Assembly (NCBI GenBank): GCA_914767715.1
Contig: OU612066.1
Span: 1,987,001-2,051,000 of the forward strand
Length of the DNA: 64,000 bases
Source of the DNA: Membranipora membranacea
Taxonomy: Eukaryota; Bryozoa; Gymnolaemata; Cheilostomatida; Membraniporidae
Reading direction: 5' to 3'
Shown here piece by piece: positions 35,615 to 48,700 of this stretch (positions within the stretch are counted from its first letter, which is position 1; every line of letters begins with the position of its first letter). The notes beneath the pieces are model-generated. The model saw only the letters and a list, made by a program, of their open reading frames with translations. It was not told the origin of the DNA and ran no database searches. Both the position numbers and the translations under genes were made by a program.

Positions 35615-36792
35615 ACTTCACTTATCCTTCGACCCATTAGGGGCCTGATGACAGCTGTGACTTTATTGATTTATTATGTGCTGTCCAGAGCCGCTCCTGT
35701 CTAAAAACATATGGGTAGTCAATCAGTCAGTCGAGTAACACAACAAGTATACCGCTGTCTTGGTTGGGAACGGCCGTGGTCTTTAGTCTGTTTTAGTATG
35801 TGATACTGGGATCTTACCGTAGTTGGTCACAAGGCGGTGTTGTAAAATATCCTGTAGAAATTTCTTCTGCGCTTCTCATGCCTTTTATTTCTCAGGGATG
35901 TGGACCAGTATTGAACAACCTTTATAAAATATTTCGGTCATGCATTCAAACATTCCACCAGGAGCGATAAGATGTTTGAAACCATTATTTGGCCCAAGAT
36001 ACTATGCAATGCAATGCTACTACCCTATCTATAGTCAAATGACATGCATCTTTTTACCAAAAATACATCAAAGCATTACCTGTATATATCTTGTCTAATC
36101 TAAATCTAATACAGAATAACATTTATTTAAATTAGTTGTAGTAGCTATTCTGCAGCAAGTAAATTGAAAGGCATCGTACTAACCATGTAAATAAAGTTAG
36201 TAGATCCATCGGTGCAGGAGTCTCTAACTAAGCTGTTTGCTAATGTGGGATGTACGGTAGGCTCAGTCTCGGTGGTAGAAATGTAATCACTTAGTGACCG
36301 GCCTCATCGAGATTACAGCAATCTTTAACCTCAGTTTGTCATACGGTGATAACATAATAAGATGTCCCTGGCCGAGATAACATGACCTCGGAGATCTGAG
36401 TGAGCAAACATAAAACTATCTGAGATTTTTGTGAGAAACACGTACACTCATAACTTATCAGACTTGCCAGCACCAGGCTAGTTGATACATCTCAGGTGTT
36501 TGTTTCTAAATTCTGGATCTAGAGACTAGAAGAGAGCAGTTTGGTGACATCATCATAACCTATGAGGTGAATACAAGGTTATATAGCACCTTGAGAGATA
36601 TATCTGTGTCAATATACTGTGTACATCTACACATCTGATGTTATCAAATCATGTACAACATCATTCAATGCTAAAACGGTAGGTGTGCTTGTACAGGATT
36701 GTTTCCCCATAGAATTTTACGAGTGTTGAATATAAAACTTGCTTGCCCTTTCTTCTCACAGGTAATGAGAGAATTTTAAATATTGGTAAGGA
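35615..36792. promoter_or_regulatory. Divergent region between SLC25 carrier and ADHFE1
   Basis: 1.18 kb between two start codons facing outward; both genes are mitochondrial by family, so shared control is possible. I saw no TATA box, repeat or RNA gene. Leader exons may be hidden here. Confidence 0.4.
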
Positions 36793-39445
36793 ATGGCGTC
36801 CAAGGCAAAAGCACTTAATCTGATGAGGATATTCTCAGGAGCCTCTTGCCGATGTCCGAAGCACGCTGGAGGGTTACAACATCACACGTCTACACCACTG
36901 AGAGGGAGAGAAGCCCCACAGCACACACCAGGTGATATGGACTATGCATTTGATGTCACTCAGTCTAGTCTGAGATACGGAGAAGGGGTTACCCAGGTTT
37001 GTTAAATACTTTGTTTTAACATGCCATACAATATAAATTGTGTCATTATACTGGCGCATGACCAAAGAAAAATACTTGATAGAGAAATGAATCATTACCC
37101 CAAAAGGTTGTTACCACAATTTCATTTTGAAAAATAAATCTATTGTAGGAGATTGGTATGGAGTTCGGGAATATGAATGTAAAGAAGCTTGCTGTGGTGG
37201 TCGACAGTAATCTAACAGAGTTACCCGTCATGAAAGCAGTCCTGGAATCCCTCCACAAAAACCAGATAGAGTTTGATGTGTATAAAGATGTGGTCATAGA
37301 GCCAACAGATGCAAGCTTCAAACACGCTATCAACTGGGCTAAACAAGGAAGCTTTGACTCTTACTTGGCCATAGGTAAGAAAATGCTAGCTCACATAAAT
37401 ATTCCGTAAGATGTCAATGCCCAATGAGTGCTTGGTTTGCTAGAGTTGTCGTTCTTAATACAAGGGCTTACAATTCCTATTCTGATAAGGCTGCAAGTGT
37501 GTATGCAGTAGTACTATATCGAATGTTCCTAAGTCAGGTCAAAAATGATTAAAATAAGACATTACGTGTAATTATTTGATTGTATAACTTCTAGGTGGAG
37601 GCTCCGCCATGGATACATGTAAAGCAGCCAATCTCTATGCCTCAAACCCGGAAGCTGATTTCCTCGATTACGTCAATGCACCGATTGGCAGAGGAATCCC
37701 GATAACACACAGGCTCAATCCTCTTATAGCCATTCCTACAACAGCAGGTACAAGCAGTGAGACTACAGGTGTAGCAGTTTTCTACCTAAAGGAGGCTCAG
37801 GCCAAAACAGGTATGTGTTCTTTTGTTAATTTAGGTAAGACCAGCAAAACACACAAGGCTGCTGACTATTTGACTACCACTGACTCTTGAAACTGTGATT
37901 TATGGCAATCCACACGACCTGATAATAATTAACATCATAGTCTTTCCATCCAACAGGAATCACGTCAAAAGCCCTGAAGCCGATCCTCGGAATGGTGGAT
38001 CCACTAAACTTCCTCACAGTTCCACCTCAAGTGGCCACCTACTGTGGATTTGATGTTTTATGTCACGCTCTGGAGTCATATACAGCCATACCTTATAATC
38101 AGAGATCTCCTAGACCTACAAACCCTAAACAGAGGCCACTATATCAGGTATGGAGATAAGACCCAACCTAGCATTACCCGACGCTACGCTTTGTCTTTCA
38201 ATAAATCCCATTCGTTGTAGCCTTTCAACAACAAGTTACAGAAGATGCTGTTATCTAACTGAGAATATAGTGCTGCAAAATTATATACCTGTACATAACG
38301 TATCTGTGTGATGCTTACCGTTTTGTAGGGAAGTAACCCAGTGAGCGATGTATGGGCTCTACACACTCTGAAAATGTGCAACCAGTATATGGTAGACTCT
38401 ATCAAAGGTACAGATAACATTGAGGCGAAGAAACAAATGTGTGCAGCCAGCGCATTCGCAGGTTAGTTCTGGTTTCAAAACTTAAATGCAAAAACTAGGT
38501 TATTATTTATTTTAGTTTAAGTTTAATCAGCCAAGCGTTGCCATTGAGTTGCTCGCCAATTTGGTATCGTTGTAACATGAGTTTTTATCATTGAATACCA
38601 ACTTTTTTTCAGGTACACATATTCTCCCACCAAGACATTTTTTTTGCTACTTGACAGGTTTTGGATATGGTAATGCAGGCATACATCTATGTCACGGAAT
38701 GTCCTATCCCATCAGCGGTAAGAACAAGTCATACCATGCCAGAGAGTATAACACAGATAAGCCTCTAATACCCCACGGTCTCAGTGTCGTCATCACAGCA
38801 CCTGCTGTGTTTGAGTGGACAGCACCTGCCAACCCCGACAAGCATCTGCTGGCAGCTGAGGCTCTAGGTAGAGATATAACAAATGACAGGAGGAGTGATG
38901 CAGGTATTGTAAAGAATTTCATTTACATTTCAAAGTCTGACATGTGCAGAGATCTTACATAGATAATCAGTAGTGCATAGGTTCTATGTGCCAGCTTCCT
39001 CAGCTATCAGCCTAAGCCTAACAACCATAATATGTAACCCAAAAATCATAATTTTGAAGGGAATGATGTTCATCTTGAGGAGCGCACAACTTGCAAAAGA
39101 TTTGACTTATCAGCATTGTGGCCAGAGCTGGGGCCATTTGTCGAGATTCAATTTATTACCCATTTAGAAAAAAAAGTCGCATTTGCATTTATAAATTAAA
39201 TGTGTCACGTGAATTTTAATATTTCTCTTTTTGCAGGGCGCATACTAGGAGATGTGCTGAGAGGTTATTGTCATAAACTAGGAATCGAGGACGGATTGTC
39301 TGGACTTGGATTTTCACACAGTGATATAGAGCCACTCTCTGAAGCTACCATCCCACAGCAGCAGAGAGCCACAAGGTTAGCTCCTCGAGAGAACACCAGA
39401 GATGATATCGCTCAGATACTAGAAGGGGCAATGACAATATACTAA
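36793..39445 (+). CDS. ADHFE1: Hydroxyacid-oxoacid transhydrogenase, iron-dependent ADH family (7 exons, 474 aa)
   Basis: Mitochondrial enzyme oxidising 4-hydroxybutyrate while reducing 2-oxoglutarate. Exons: 36793-36996, 37149-37374, 37595-37810, 37957-38147, 38329-38461, 38658-38903, 39237-39445; frame closes. The N-terminus ([23 protein letters not shown]) is basic and Cys/His-bearing like the mammalian presequence. Motifs: [14 protein letters not shown], nucleotide loop [33 protein letters not shown], and metal-ligand regions [13 protein letters not shown] and [17 protein letters not shown]. The C-terminus [26 protein letters not shown] is typical. A second acceptor at 38612 would add 15 in-frame residues before GFGYGNAG. 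Confidence 0.96.
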
Positions 39446-39589
39446 TAACAAACTACGGGCGCGCAAAAACAGACACATGCTCAATCTAGATAGATCAGAA
39501 TGCAAGCAGAGTATCCTAAGTGTAACTGTTCTTGTGATTTGTAAACGTGTTGGTATATTTTGAATTTTTGATAGAACATATAAATAGTG

Positions 39590-39861
39590 CTCTCAGAGCT
39601 CTCAGTGCTCTCAGAGCTCTCAGAGCTCTCAGTGCTCTCAGAGCTCTCAGTGCTCTCAGTGCTCTCAGTGCTCTCAGTGCTCTCAGTGCTCTCAGTGCTC
39701 TCAGAGCTCTCAGAGCTCTCAGAGCTCTCAGAGCTCTCAGTGCTCTCAGTGCTCTCAGAGCTCTCAGAGCTCTCAGAGCTCTCAGTGCTCTCAGTGCTCT
39801 CAGTGCTCTCAGTGCTCTCAGTGCTCTCAGAGCTCTCAGAGCTCTCAGAGCTCTCAGAGCC
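39590..39861. repeat. 9-bp satellite of two unit types (AGAGCTCTC / AGTGCTCTC)
   Basis: About 30 tandem 9-mers differing only at the third base. Reading the third base gives roughly T A T A A T A T6 A4 T2 A3 T5 A3-4, a block pattern like higher-order amplification. Because 9 is a multiple of 3, all frames stay open on both strands, giving repetitive pseudo-proteins (poly-ALR, poly-SES) with no coding support. Lies 145 bp after ADHFE1. Confidence 0.95.
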
Positions 39862-39924
39862 AATTAAACGTATAACAAATATAACAAACAACATTTTGTA
39901 TCCATATGTCAGTCAGAACGCTGC

Positions 39925-40420
39925 TCAAGTTAGATAAAGATGCCTGTATACCAAACAATTACATTTCATTCAGTCCTATAATTAAAAAATATTAACAGCT
40001 AACACCAAAAATGCCTTGATTTTAAAGATGTTTCATCTTACATCAGTCTAGTTGATTTTTTCAGCTTGCATTAAAGAGCAGAATGTGTTTTTTACATAAA
40101 CCCAACATATTACTGAGACATACTTCTCCGTTATTGCGTCAACGTCGAGCAGATCTTGAGCCGGGATCAGCTTTCTTACGTAGCGCATTGTCATCATCTT
40201 TGTTGCTCTCGCCTTCTTTATTGTAATTTTTGCCTACCACAATAACTGACTGAACTATAGCAACAGAGATAGAAACTTTTACAATTTGATTGCAACACTA
40301 TCTTGACGTTCAGCATCTTACAGTTTTTCCTGGTTTGTTGTGCCAAGACACAAACAGATCCTCTTGGGACATTCAAGGCCAACAGCATATGGTGCCTTGA
40401 TTCGAAGAAGACTATCAGGA
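39925..40420 (-). pseudogene. Decayed partial copy of the CHD1L exon 10-11 region
   Basis: TAGATAAAGATGCCTG..ATACCAAA at 39933, GAGACATACTTCTCC at 40117 and TTTTTCCTGGTTTGTTGTGCCAAGACACAA at about 40323 match 44340, 44614 and 44851 in the same order and orientation. The copy of the exon 44759-44623 lies at about 40126-40235. It lost about 33 bases (the LLDEIKSQ region) and gained a TGA where the parent reads RNRRNN, so it cannot code for the segment. The segmental copy sits about 2.4-4 kb from its source, with the C-type lectin gene between. Confidence 0.8.
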
Positions 40421-40655
40421 AACTTTCTGTTGGCAAGTTCTCACATGTATGTTCTGTATTGTACCAGGAACTGCTAAAATTCAGAGAATATTGAAATTAA
40501 TGTTGACATGATGTAATCATTTCATGAACGCACATGAACCTTTATTATTTACCACAACCACAACAGTTTATTGAAATTTCCTTATGTGTGGAAACAGTGT
40601 CCAAAATTTTACGAAGATGACCAAAAACAAGATAACAGGGAAATTTTGACCAGCA

Positions 40656-40710
40656 TATAAATACTGGTGATCTTCAGTCGTCTCATAACAGTTTCAGTGA
40701 GTACTGAGGC
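40656..40710 (+). promoter_or_regulatory. TATA box and non-coding first exon of the C-type lectin gene
   Basis: TATAAATA at 40656-40663 in GCATATAAATACTGG, close to the MACPF gene 1 context. A short leader ends at about 40711 (GAGGCAG|GTAATG) and could splice to TTTATTTAG|GTATC at about 40960, five bases before the ATG. Confidence 0.55.
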
Positions 40711-40964
40711 AGGTAATGTAGATTAAAACATTAAATTTCAGAGCTTCATATTGTTTGATTCATACATCATTGCATATTGTGTGAGATATAATATATATAT
40801 ATATATAATATATAACAAAACTTTGTGAAAAAACCTTTGCATCTGTAAGGCAGTTCGACGATTCAACCACTTGAGGGGATGATTTCTGTTGACATTTTTG
40901 TTCCATGCGTAGAGCGCTACCAGAAATCTGAATTCTTACTGAAGAGAACCTTTATTTAGGTATC

Positions 40965-42273
40965 ATGAGGTCAAGGTCCTTTATTTTGGTGAGTGACTTT
41001 ATGTCAGTAAATTTGATCATTCAGTGAAAAAACTTTGTTTTGAAACTTTCAGTTAAAAAATTATTTCTTATTCATTATCATGATGAAAATTAATAAACAT
41101 CTCATGACTGCGTCTGGCATTCACTGCTGTCATGGTCAAGTTTGAACACCAAACCTATAATAATGTCCATAGAGAGAATCATTCACAGCTATAGCTATCC
41201 ATAAATAATTTAGGCTGCTGAAGATTTAACTTTAAACAAAAAAGACTGTTGAAATATTTTATTTTTTGTATCAGGTGCTGGCCTTGGCTGTTGTAAGCTA
41301 TCATGAAGCTCAAGGTAAGATATTCATGCTATAAGTACTTAGCATTTTATTGACAACATACATATACATAGACCTATATCCCGACTTACCGTATCGAATC
41401 TAGTTTCAGAGTTTCTTAAATAACCTCCTCCCAAAAGTCAAAAAATTATTGTTATATCATCAATTTACAAACAAACAACCGGTGCTGTTCCAGGAGGCTT
41501 TTACCCAATATAAAAAGAAAAGGCATCATGAGTTTTATATCTTTACTTGCAGCCTCTTTCACTTGTCCCTCTGATTACCGACTCAATCCGTACGCGCTGA
41601 CATGTGTGAAGCTGGTAAAGCAGAGAAAGACTTGGTCATCAGCTAAATCTCACTGCGAGCAGACAGAGGGAGGTTACCTCATGACTCCGGCTACAACTCA
41701 GTCAGCTATGTGGCTCCGTGAGCAGCACAGAATAGGAGGTATGCAGTGCAAGATTTAATTAATCATTGTGGATTGAGACTATTTTAGCAAAGTTACCCAA
41801 TGGGTTTTCAATTTTTGACATCCATCCATGGAAAATTATGAAGCCTTCCCTGAATAGAGTTATCTCATCTTTATTTGATCATATTCAGCAAAAGGAGCAT
41901 CATATGCTTAACGTTTCCTACCTTCCTGCCTACTAAACTACTTACCTTCCTACCTACTAAACTACCTGAATATAACTTACACTGAAAGCAAAAACAAAAC
42001 TTTTCTCCTATTGATGTTTTAGACTGGAAAGGCGATGGTAATGTACATGTTTGGATAGGCGGATATAGAAATGATGCTGGTGTATTTGAGTGGAGAGGAT
42101 TAAATACAGGACCTGTAACTGTTAACTTCTGGGAGCCGACCGAGCCCAGCGGTGGCACTGAGCGGTGTATTGTACAGTATGATATAGACAGGGCCACATG
42201 GAACGACGCGAATTGTGAATATTGGAGAGGTAGTTATTTCTTTTGTGAGAAGCTACCCTCCCATCTAGGGTGA
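40965..42273 (+). CDS. Secreted single-domain C-type lectin-like protein (4 exons, 166 aa)
   Basis: Exons 40965-40988, 41275-41314, 41553-41738, 42023-42273; frame closes at TGA 42271. The first two exons give a signal peptide (MRSRSFILVLALAVVSYHEAQ). The rest is one C-type lectin fold: ASFTCPSDYRLNPYALTCVKL, WSSAKSHCEQTEGGYL, LREQHRIG, VHVWIGGYRNDAG, FEWRGLN, and the C-terminal WNDANCEYWRGSYFFCEK with the WND calcium/sugar motif. The usual EPN/QPD position reads EPTEPSGG, so sugar specificity cannot be predicted. No membrane segment follows, so it should be secreted. Converges on CHD1L, whose stop is 513 bp away. Confidence 0.9.
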
Positions 42274-42786
42274 TAATGGAACAAGAAAGAAAAGGCAAAA
42301 TAGAAATAACTAACAACAAATAAATTAGATACTTTTCAAACATATTTTCTCCACATTTTTCTCCACTATTCTGACTATACATTATACTGTATTATCTTAT
42401 TGAACCTGTCATCATCAGGTGGAATGTTTTCTCCCTTGTTTTAAGAGTGGAATACACAGAGTGATGGCTATTGCCAATTATCATTTTACAAATAGAACAA
42501 ATATAAAAGATTTCAGAAACATGGCAACATGATGATTTTATTATTTGATCTTAATGCGTATGAAAACAAGGATTTTTTTATATGAGTCATAAAGTTCAAA
42601 TAAACTAATGAAACTATAGTATCAAAAAGTATTGGAATGATGTTTGCAGTAAATCTGCAGTGAACTGAAATAATCAGGGGAAATATAAGGGAGAGAAAAT
42701 GGCACAAAGTCTATCACTTTTTTGATTGGATGATTCTAATATTAGGATATGAACAGTTGGTTGCGTCAGAGAGAACAGTTCGTAGG
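42274..42786. other. Convergent 3' region of C-type lectin and CHD1L
   Basis: AATAAATT near 42317 could serve the lectin. TTTATT near 42537 is AATAAA on the minus strand for CHD1L. Nothing else recognised. Confidence 0.45.
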
Positions 42787-45700
42787 CTAGTTGACTAAGT
42801 AATCACATGGATCTCGGATATACCGATAACAGATAGAGTCCCACACATACTCAGGCTGTACTGGTATAGAGCTAACACAATCACTACTAGGCTCTATAGT
42901 TACTGTGTATTTAGTGTTCTCGTCCTCACTGGAGACCACATTACCATCAAACGCTATAATATACCTCATCAGTCTGCGTCTCTCTGTCCGAGGGACTGAC
43001 GAGCTGATGGCAAAATCTATATCAGTGAATATATCATCAAGAGGCCCGTCCGACCTCACCGCTACGCTGATCGTACTCATACTGTTGAGGGGTTGTGTGA
43101 CTGGTGACGGTTTGGAGCTGGAGGGAGAAGGACTCTCCCTTCTAGCGCTCTTTGGTTGGGGCGAGTCCTCTTCTGAGTTATCCGATGCTGTCGGTGGTAG
43201 TGATGATGTCGGTGATGGAGTTTTGCGTTTAGCTGCTCGTTTATAGTAGTAGACATAGGTGTGTATTTTACGATTACACAGATATTTACGGAGTTGTCTC
43301 TCTGTACTATACCAGTCGAATCCCTGAGTGTTGTATCCTATTCTGGGTAGATGAACACTTATATCACCCAGTGATTTACTAGCCTTAGCTAGCTTCTTCA
43401 GACAGGCAGAGAGAAGTGATTGCTTAACTTTGAGGTTACGGTCCTGAGCCATAAGCAGAGCTACATGATACTCAGCATGGCTTGTCACATCATCACAATC
43501 CACTACATGTACATCTCCTTCTTGTAGGTCCCTCATATCACCTGATAACTCATAATAAGCCTCAGGTTTACTCGTTTTGTTTGTCAGTGCAGTGAACACC
43601 CCGCCCCGACCCCACTGTCCTGAGTCATCTACGCACTGTACTATTATAGCCTTAGATTTCACAGGATCTGTTACATCCCCGCTCACAAAGTGCATATACT
43701 CCACCTCTTCATTGTCATCACTGTCACTGTTAGCCTCAGCACCCTCAGTCTCATCGGAATCCGAGGGCAGGGAAACAGAGCGGGACGTGTACCCAGCTAC
43801 CCTCCATCTTTCCTTCCGCTTCTCCTCTTTTCTTTTCTCACGCTCTGCGGCCTGTAAGACAGATTTCTGTTACTGCATATGACATATTAACAAGAGTACA
43901 TTATCACTGTTACCAGTAATTGTCAGTTAGACAGCTGGCAGAGACTCCCCCCCCCCCCACATATCTAAGGATTGTACAGCCAGGCAGACAGTTTTGCTGT
44001 TCTTATGCAGAAATTTATCAATGTTAAAATTAAAGCTGCTACTTCCAAATATTACTATGAAGGCTAAAATTCCCACATGAAATGCTAAAAAATTGTTTGC
44101 AGAAAGGTTGTCAGATAGTGTATATCACTGGCTTTACTCATTGACCTTTGTAATGAAATTCAGCATTTACAGTGACATCAAAATTGTAGTTGGATTAAGG
44201 TATAAAAATTTAGGAAACAAGATTTAGTATCCATACCTCCGTCTTTTTGCGCTCCAGAGTTTTCTCCCTTTGTTTTCTCCTAACCTCGAGTTGTTCGGCA
44301 GTCAGGGGCTTTCTTGTCCTTGGGTCAGGTAAACTGAGGCTAGATAAAGATGCCTGGATACCAAAGAATTCATACATTCATGTAAACATATCCAGACTAT
44401 TAACTTGAGATTCAGCTTTGGGTTTAAAGTCAGAAGACAGAAGAAGAGGAGGGAAGGATGGGTCTTATCCCGATCTTCTCAAACATCCACGAACGTCTTA
44501 CTGCCATAAACACATCATTGATATCAAAGATGTGTCATTTCACATCAATATTGTTATTTTTGGCTTGCCTAAAACAGCAGATTGTGTTTCTAACATAAGC
44601 TCAAGATATTACTGAGACATACTTCTCCATTGTTACGACGATTTCGAGCAGGTCTTGAGCCAGGATCAGCTTTCTTTTGTGATTTAATTTCGTCCAACAA
44701 TACTTGTAGTGCATCGTCATCATCTTTATTGCTTTTGGCTTCTTTAGTGTAATCTTTGCCTACAGAATAATTGACTGAATGATGACAAATAGTGGTAGAA
44801 ACTTGACCAATTGAATTGCAGCATTACCTTTACATTCTGTTTTGTACAATTTTTCCTGGTTTTTTGTGCCAAGACACAAGCATTTCCTCATGGAACATTC
44901 GAGGTCAACCATATGGTGCCTTATAGACTATGGACCATAGAATATGGACTATTAGAGAATCAAAATGAAGCCTTTTGATTCAGGAACCTAACAGCGGTTG
45001 CTTTAGTACTAACCTTCAAATTGATAAATATTCTCTGGTTGTTGGCTGTCACTGGTCGAGTTTGTATCTCCCTTACACTTGTCTGATTGCTCTGTGACCC
45101 ATTTACTGTTCTCACTACTGCCTAACAGCTCCTCGATATTGAGATCCTCATCCTCTGTTTGGGGGTCGAGGAGGGACTTCAAACCGTGCTTGAGCATCTT
45201 TTGTAGATCTCGGGCTGTGTGTTTACTCACATCACTATCCTCATCTTGTAAAGAAGCATTTATATAAGTCACCACAATATTTTGGATTATTATCTTCTAT
45301 TATTATTATTTCTCTATGTCAGATATTGAATTCCGGAAATATGAATTCCTCAATCTAATTGCTCTTCATAAAAAAAATTTTTTTTATTGGTTTCTGTACT
45401 ATATGATCTCTCAGGAATGTCAAGTTTCATGTCAATATCATATCAATCATTGAATCAACAAAACAATCTTTAAAGCTATTACCCTGATCAGGTCCTTTGG
45501 CAATGACAGTTTGAGTTAGCCTCAGCTTCTCTGCTGCTCTCGCTAATATAACTTCTTCTACTGTAGCCTTAGAGACCATACGGATTATCTTAACAGGGCG
45601 GGTCTGACCTATTCTATGTGCCCGGGCTGAAGCCTGCAGGTCAATCTGTAATACAATCATCAGTATACACTAACATAAGCATAAGCCAAATTATAATTAC

Positions 45701-48700
45701 TGATCGATCTACCAGTACATTGCCAATTAATTCATTAACAGTGACAGAACAGATAATATCAATTGTGCCTTACTAGCCTTGCAGTTGCAATAAAAAGCTT
45801 CCTAACAAGCCTTCATATGCGTTGAATTAACAAATACATGGTTACATATCCCTCGACAAACTCCTTGCCCGGAGGATCATTTGCGGCATTTTCGGAGTTA
45901 TCCAACTAATGTCAAGGAGGGGAAAACTACAACACATGTTCAGGAGAGGTATACACCCGAGGGTGCTGGGGGCTGGAACAATCAACAATGAAAGCTCCCC
46001 CAGTGGGACTCGAACCCGCAACTCCTGCGGCACTAATCGCCTGGCAGTGAATAGCAAGCGCGCTAACCGATTGCGCCATCTCACCATCCATGTCAAGGAG
46101 GGGACAACTACAATACATGTTCACTATTATAAGTTGAGTAATGTATTTATAGTCAATTGTTACCCCTGAAAAGTTTCACTGCTTACTTGCGGATTGAAAT
46201 CGTGGTCGTAAAATATAACAGTGTCCGCTGCGACGAGATTAAGACCTTGACCTCCGGCCCGGGAGCTTAGTAAGAATATGAAGGTATCGTCTGTAGAATT
46301 GAAGTTTCTGATAGCTGTAAATCTTTCCTCACCTCTGACCGAACCGTCCAGTCGCTCGTAGCTATAACCTGCAGACAGATAGGCACACAGGTAAATCTGG
46401 TCATAAGGCATGTTTTAAGGAGTCAATGTTTATCAACAATTACCCTACACGAGTGCATAGAGAAACTACCAGGTACGCAATTCTTATTGATCAAAATAAG
46501 TCAGCATAATCAAAAAGATTACGCTTCTCCTTAACAATCAGACCATTGTGTACTATTCCCACATACCTCTGTAGTGCAGATAGTCTTGTAGAATGTCCAG
46601 CATACGAGTCATCTGGGAGAAGAGAAGCACCTTGTGACCATTGTCAAACAAGGAGCTGAGTATTTTATCCAGCGTGACAAGCTTAGCTGAGGCCTCAACC
46701 AGGTGCTCTCCAAGCTGAAAGGGCTCCGGCTCAACCCCCTCAAACAGATATGGATGATTAACACACTTTCTGAGCTGCATGAGAAGATTGAGAAGTCTGG
46801 TACGGGACGTCGTATTCTCAGTCTCAAAGGCATCTAAAAAAAATATGTTACGAGATGAGTAGAAACCAGCCGATAAGGCGATAAGACATATTCATTACCA
46901 TAACAAGCAATCCAATACAAGATAGAACCTCCTAAACCTCTAATTGATCGACAAGGAACTAGCTAGCTCCATCATTTCACCACCAACCTGCATCTTTGGT
47001 GAGTATAGCTTTGTAATATTTTTTCTGAAGGTCTGAGATAGGGTGGTATATGGTAACCTCCGTCTTCTCAGGTATATCTAAGGCTACCATAGCTTTAGTT
47101 CTTCTCAGTAGGTAGGGCTTTATCAGCTGTTGCAGTTTATCAGCCACTGTCGTAAGTAAAATAATACAACATCCTCTCAATCACAGACTCTTTATCTCAA
47201 ATGCCCCCATGACATATATCTCAGATGAAAAATGATACCATTATTACAGTGACTTGCATAATGGCTCTCTGTTGTGCGATGAAATATAATACTTTCCAAT
47301 TTAATGTGTATCTTAGTGATATTTGAATAAATGATAAAATAACAAAAATAAAACTATCCACTACCAATCACAGAACATAGATCTAAAATTTAATTCCATA
47401 ACAAGTTTAGTATTTACGAAGATCATTACCTTTCTCATCTGTTCTGACAGTTTTATATGAAGTTAAGAATTCTTCTTTGTCCGATAGTTTGAATATATCG
47501 GGGCAGACAAACGAGAGAAGAGCGTACAGCTCACTCAGGTTATTCTGTACTGGCGTACCGCTGAGAATAACAAAACTCAGAGTATCAAACACCTCCATAG
47601 CCTTATACAACAGTGACTCACTGTTTTTCAATCTACAAAGAAAAGCCGCAGTGTACCTGATTAAATTTCCCCAATATGTACCGACATTTGTGCTCTGTCG
47701 CCTTCATACTCACATTGAATATCATCATAGCGTGGATTTTATTCAATGCACCAATCAACCAATGGAATGCGAGAAAGAGAATTAAAATTAAACAAACAAA
47801 CGTATAACTGACATATGATATTATGTATGGATGTTCTTTAGTAGGTAGAAGAATATACATCTTGTGGTCATTGAAAAATGACATGCTGCTGATGACAGCA
47901 CACTTCTTTTATGTGGGCTGCTTATTAAACATTTGAGCTTACAAGCATGATTTGTAGCTGTAAATTTTCCATATTGCAGACAATGAACTCACCTATGACC
48001 TTCATCGATGATAACGGTATTGAAGAGCCTCTTTTCAAAGAAGAAGTTATCCCTCAGACAGAGATCATAGGTGGCAAGAAGGACATCTGGTGCGGAACGT
48101 CGCACTCTCTTACGTAACTTTGATCTCTCATCCGGATCTCCGACATACACCGTCACAGTCATACCCGGAGCAAACCTAAAGATACAATGTGAGCTGAGCA
48201 GCTTTGGTTTCAGGATATCACTAAGATACATATTAGCTTAAATTATGCAACAATGCCCAATGTGGCGCCTTATTCGATTTTTACATCTGGTAATATATCT
48301 TTAATGTATTTGTTTTATGTTTGTATTGTTGTAATGTATATTTGTATTTACATCGTATGAATGAAAGTTCTAGGACTACCTTTTGATCTCGTTCTTCCAG
48401 TTATCGAGCACTGTAAGAGGACAAAGAACCAGTGACATCTTCCTCTCAGAGTTAGCTATAGATAGGAGGTAGCTGATAGCCTGACAAGTCTTACCCAGAC
48501 CCATCTCATCACACAGTAGTCCACCGTGTCCCTCATCATGACATCCTGATAAATATGAAACACTAACATAAAACTATGCCAGACAGACTGATGCAAATTA
48601 TTTTTTTATTGGTTACCAGACTGAAAGCTGTGGCAGCAATTAATGTAGTACATTATAACCACTAGTAGCACAGTACCTGGTACTTTACTTTTTAGCTTGC

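Noticed and set aside
38613-38657. Treating the 15-residue stretch as a normal part of ADHFE1
   Set aside because: Human ADHFE1 has no residues here; kept only as an alternative-splicing finding.
39481-39937. Long open frames with SES or ALR/SAL repeats on both strands
   Set aside because: They are by-products of a 9-bp satellite, open in all frames, with no splice structure or homology.
44237-44343. Acceptor at 44343 (CTAG) for the CHD1L linker exon
   Set aside because: It breaks phase with the preceding exon; the acceptor at 44354 gives phase 0 and an open frame.
45995-46085. A tRNA gene on the minus strand
   Set aside because: A and B boxes are good, but the acceptor stem does not pair and no anticodon arm forms; called a tRNA-derived SINE.
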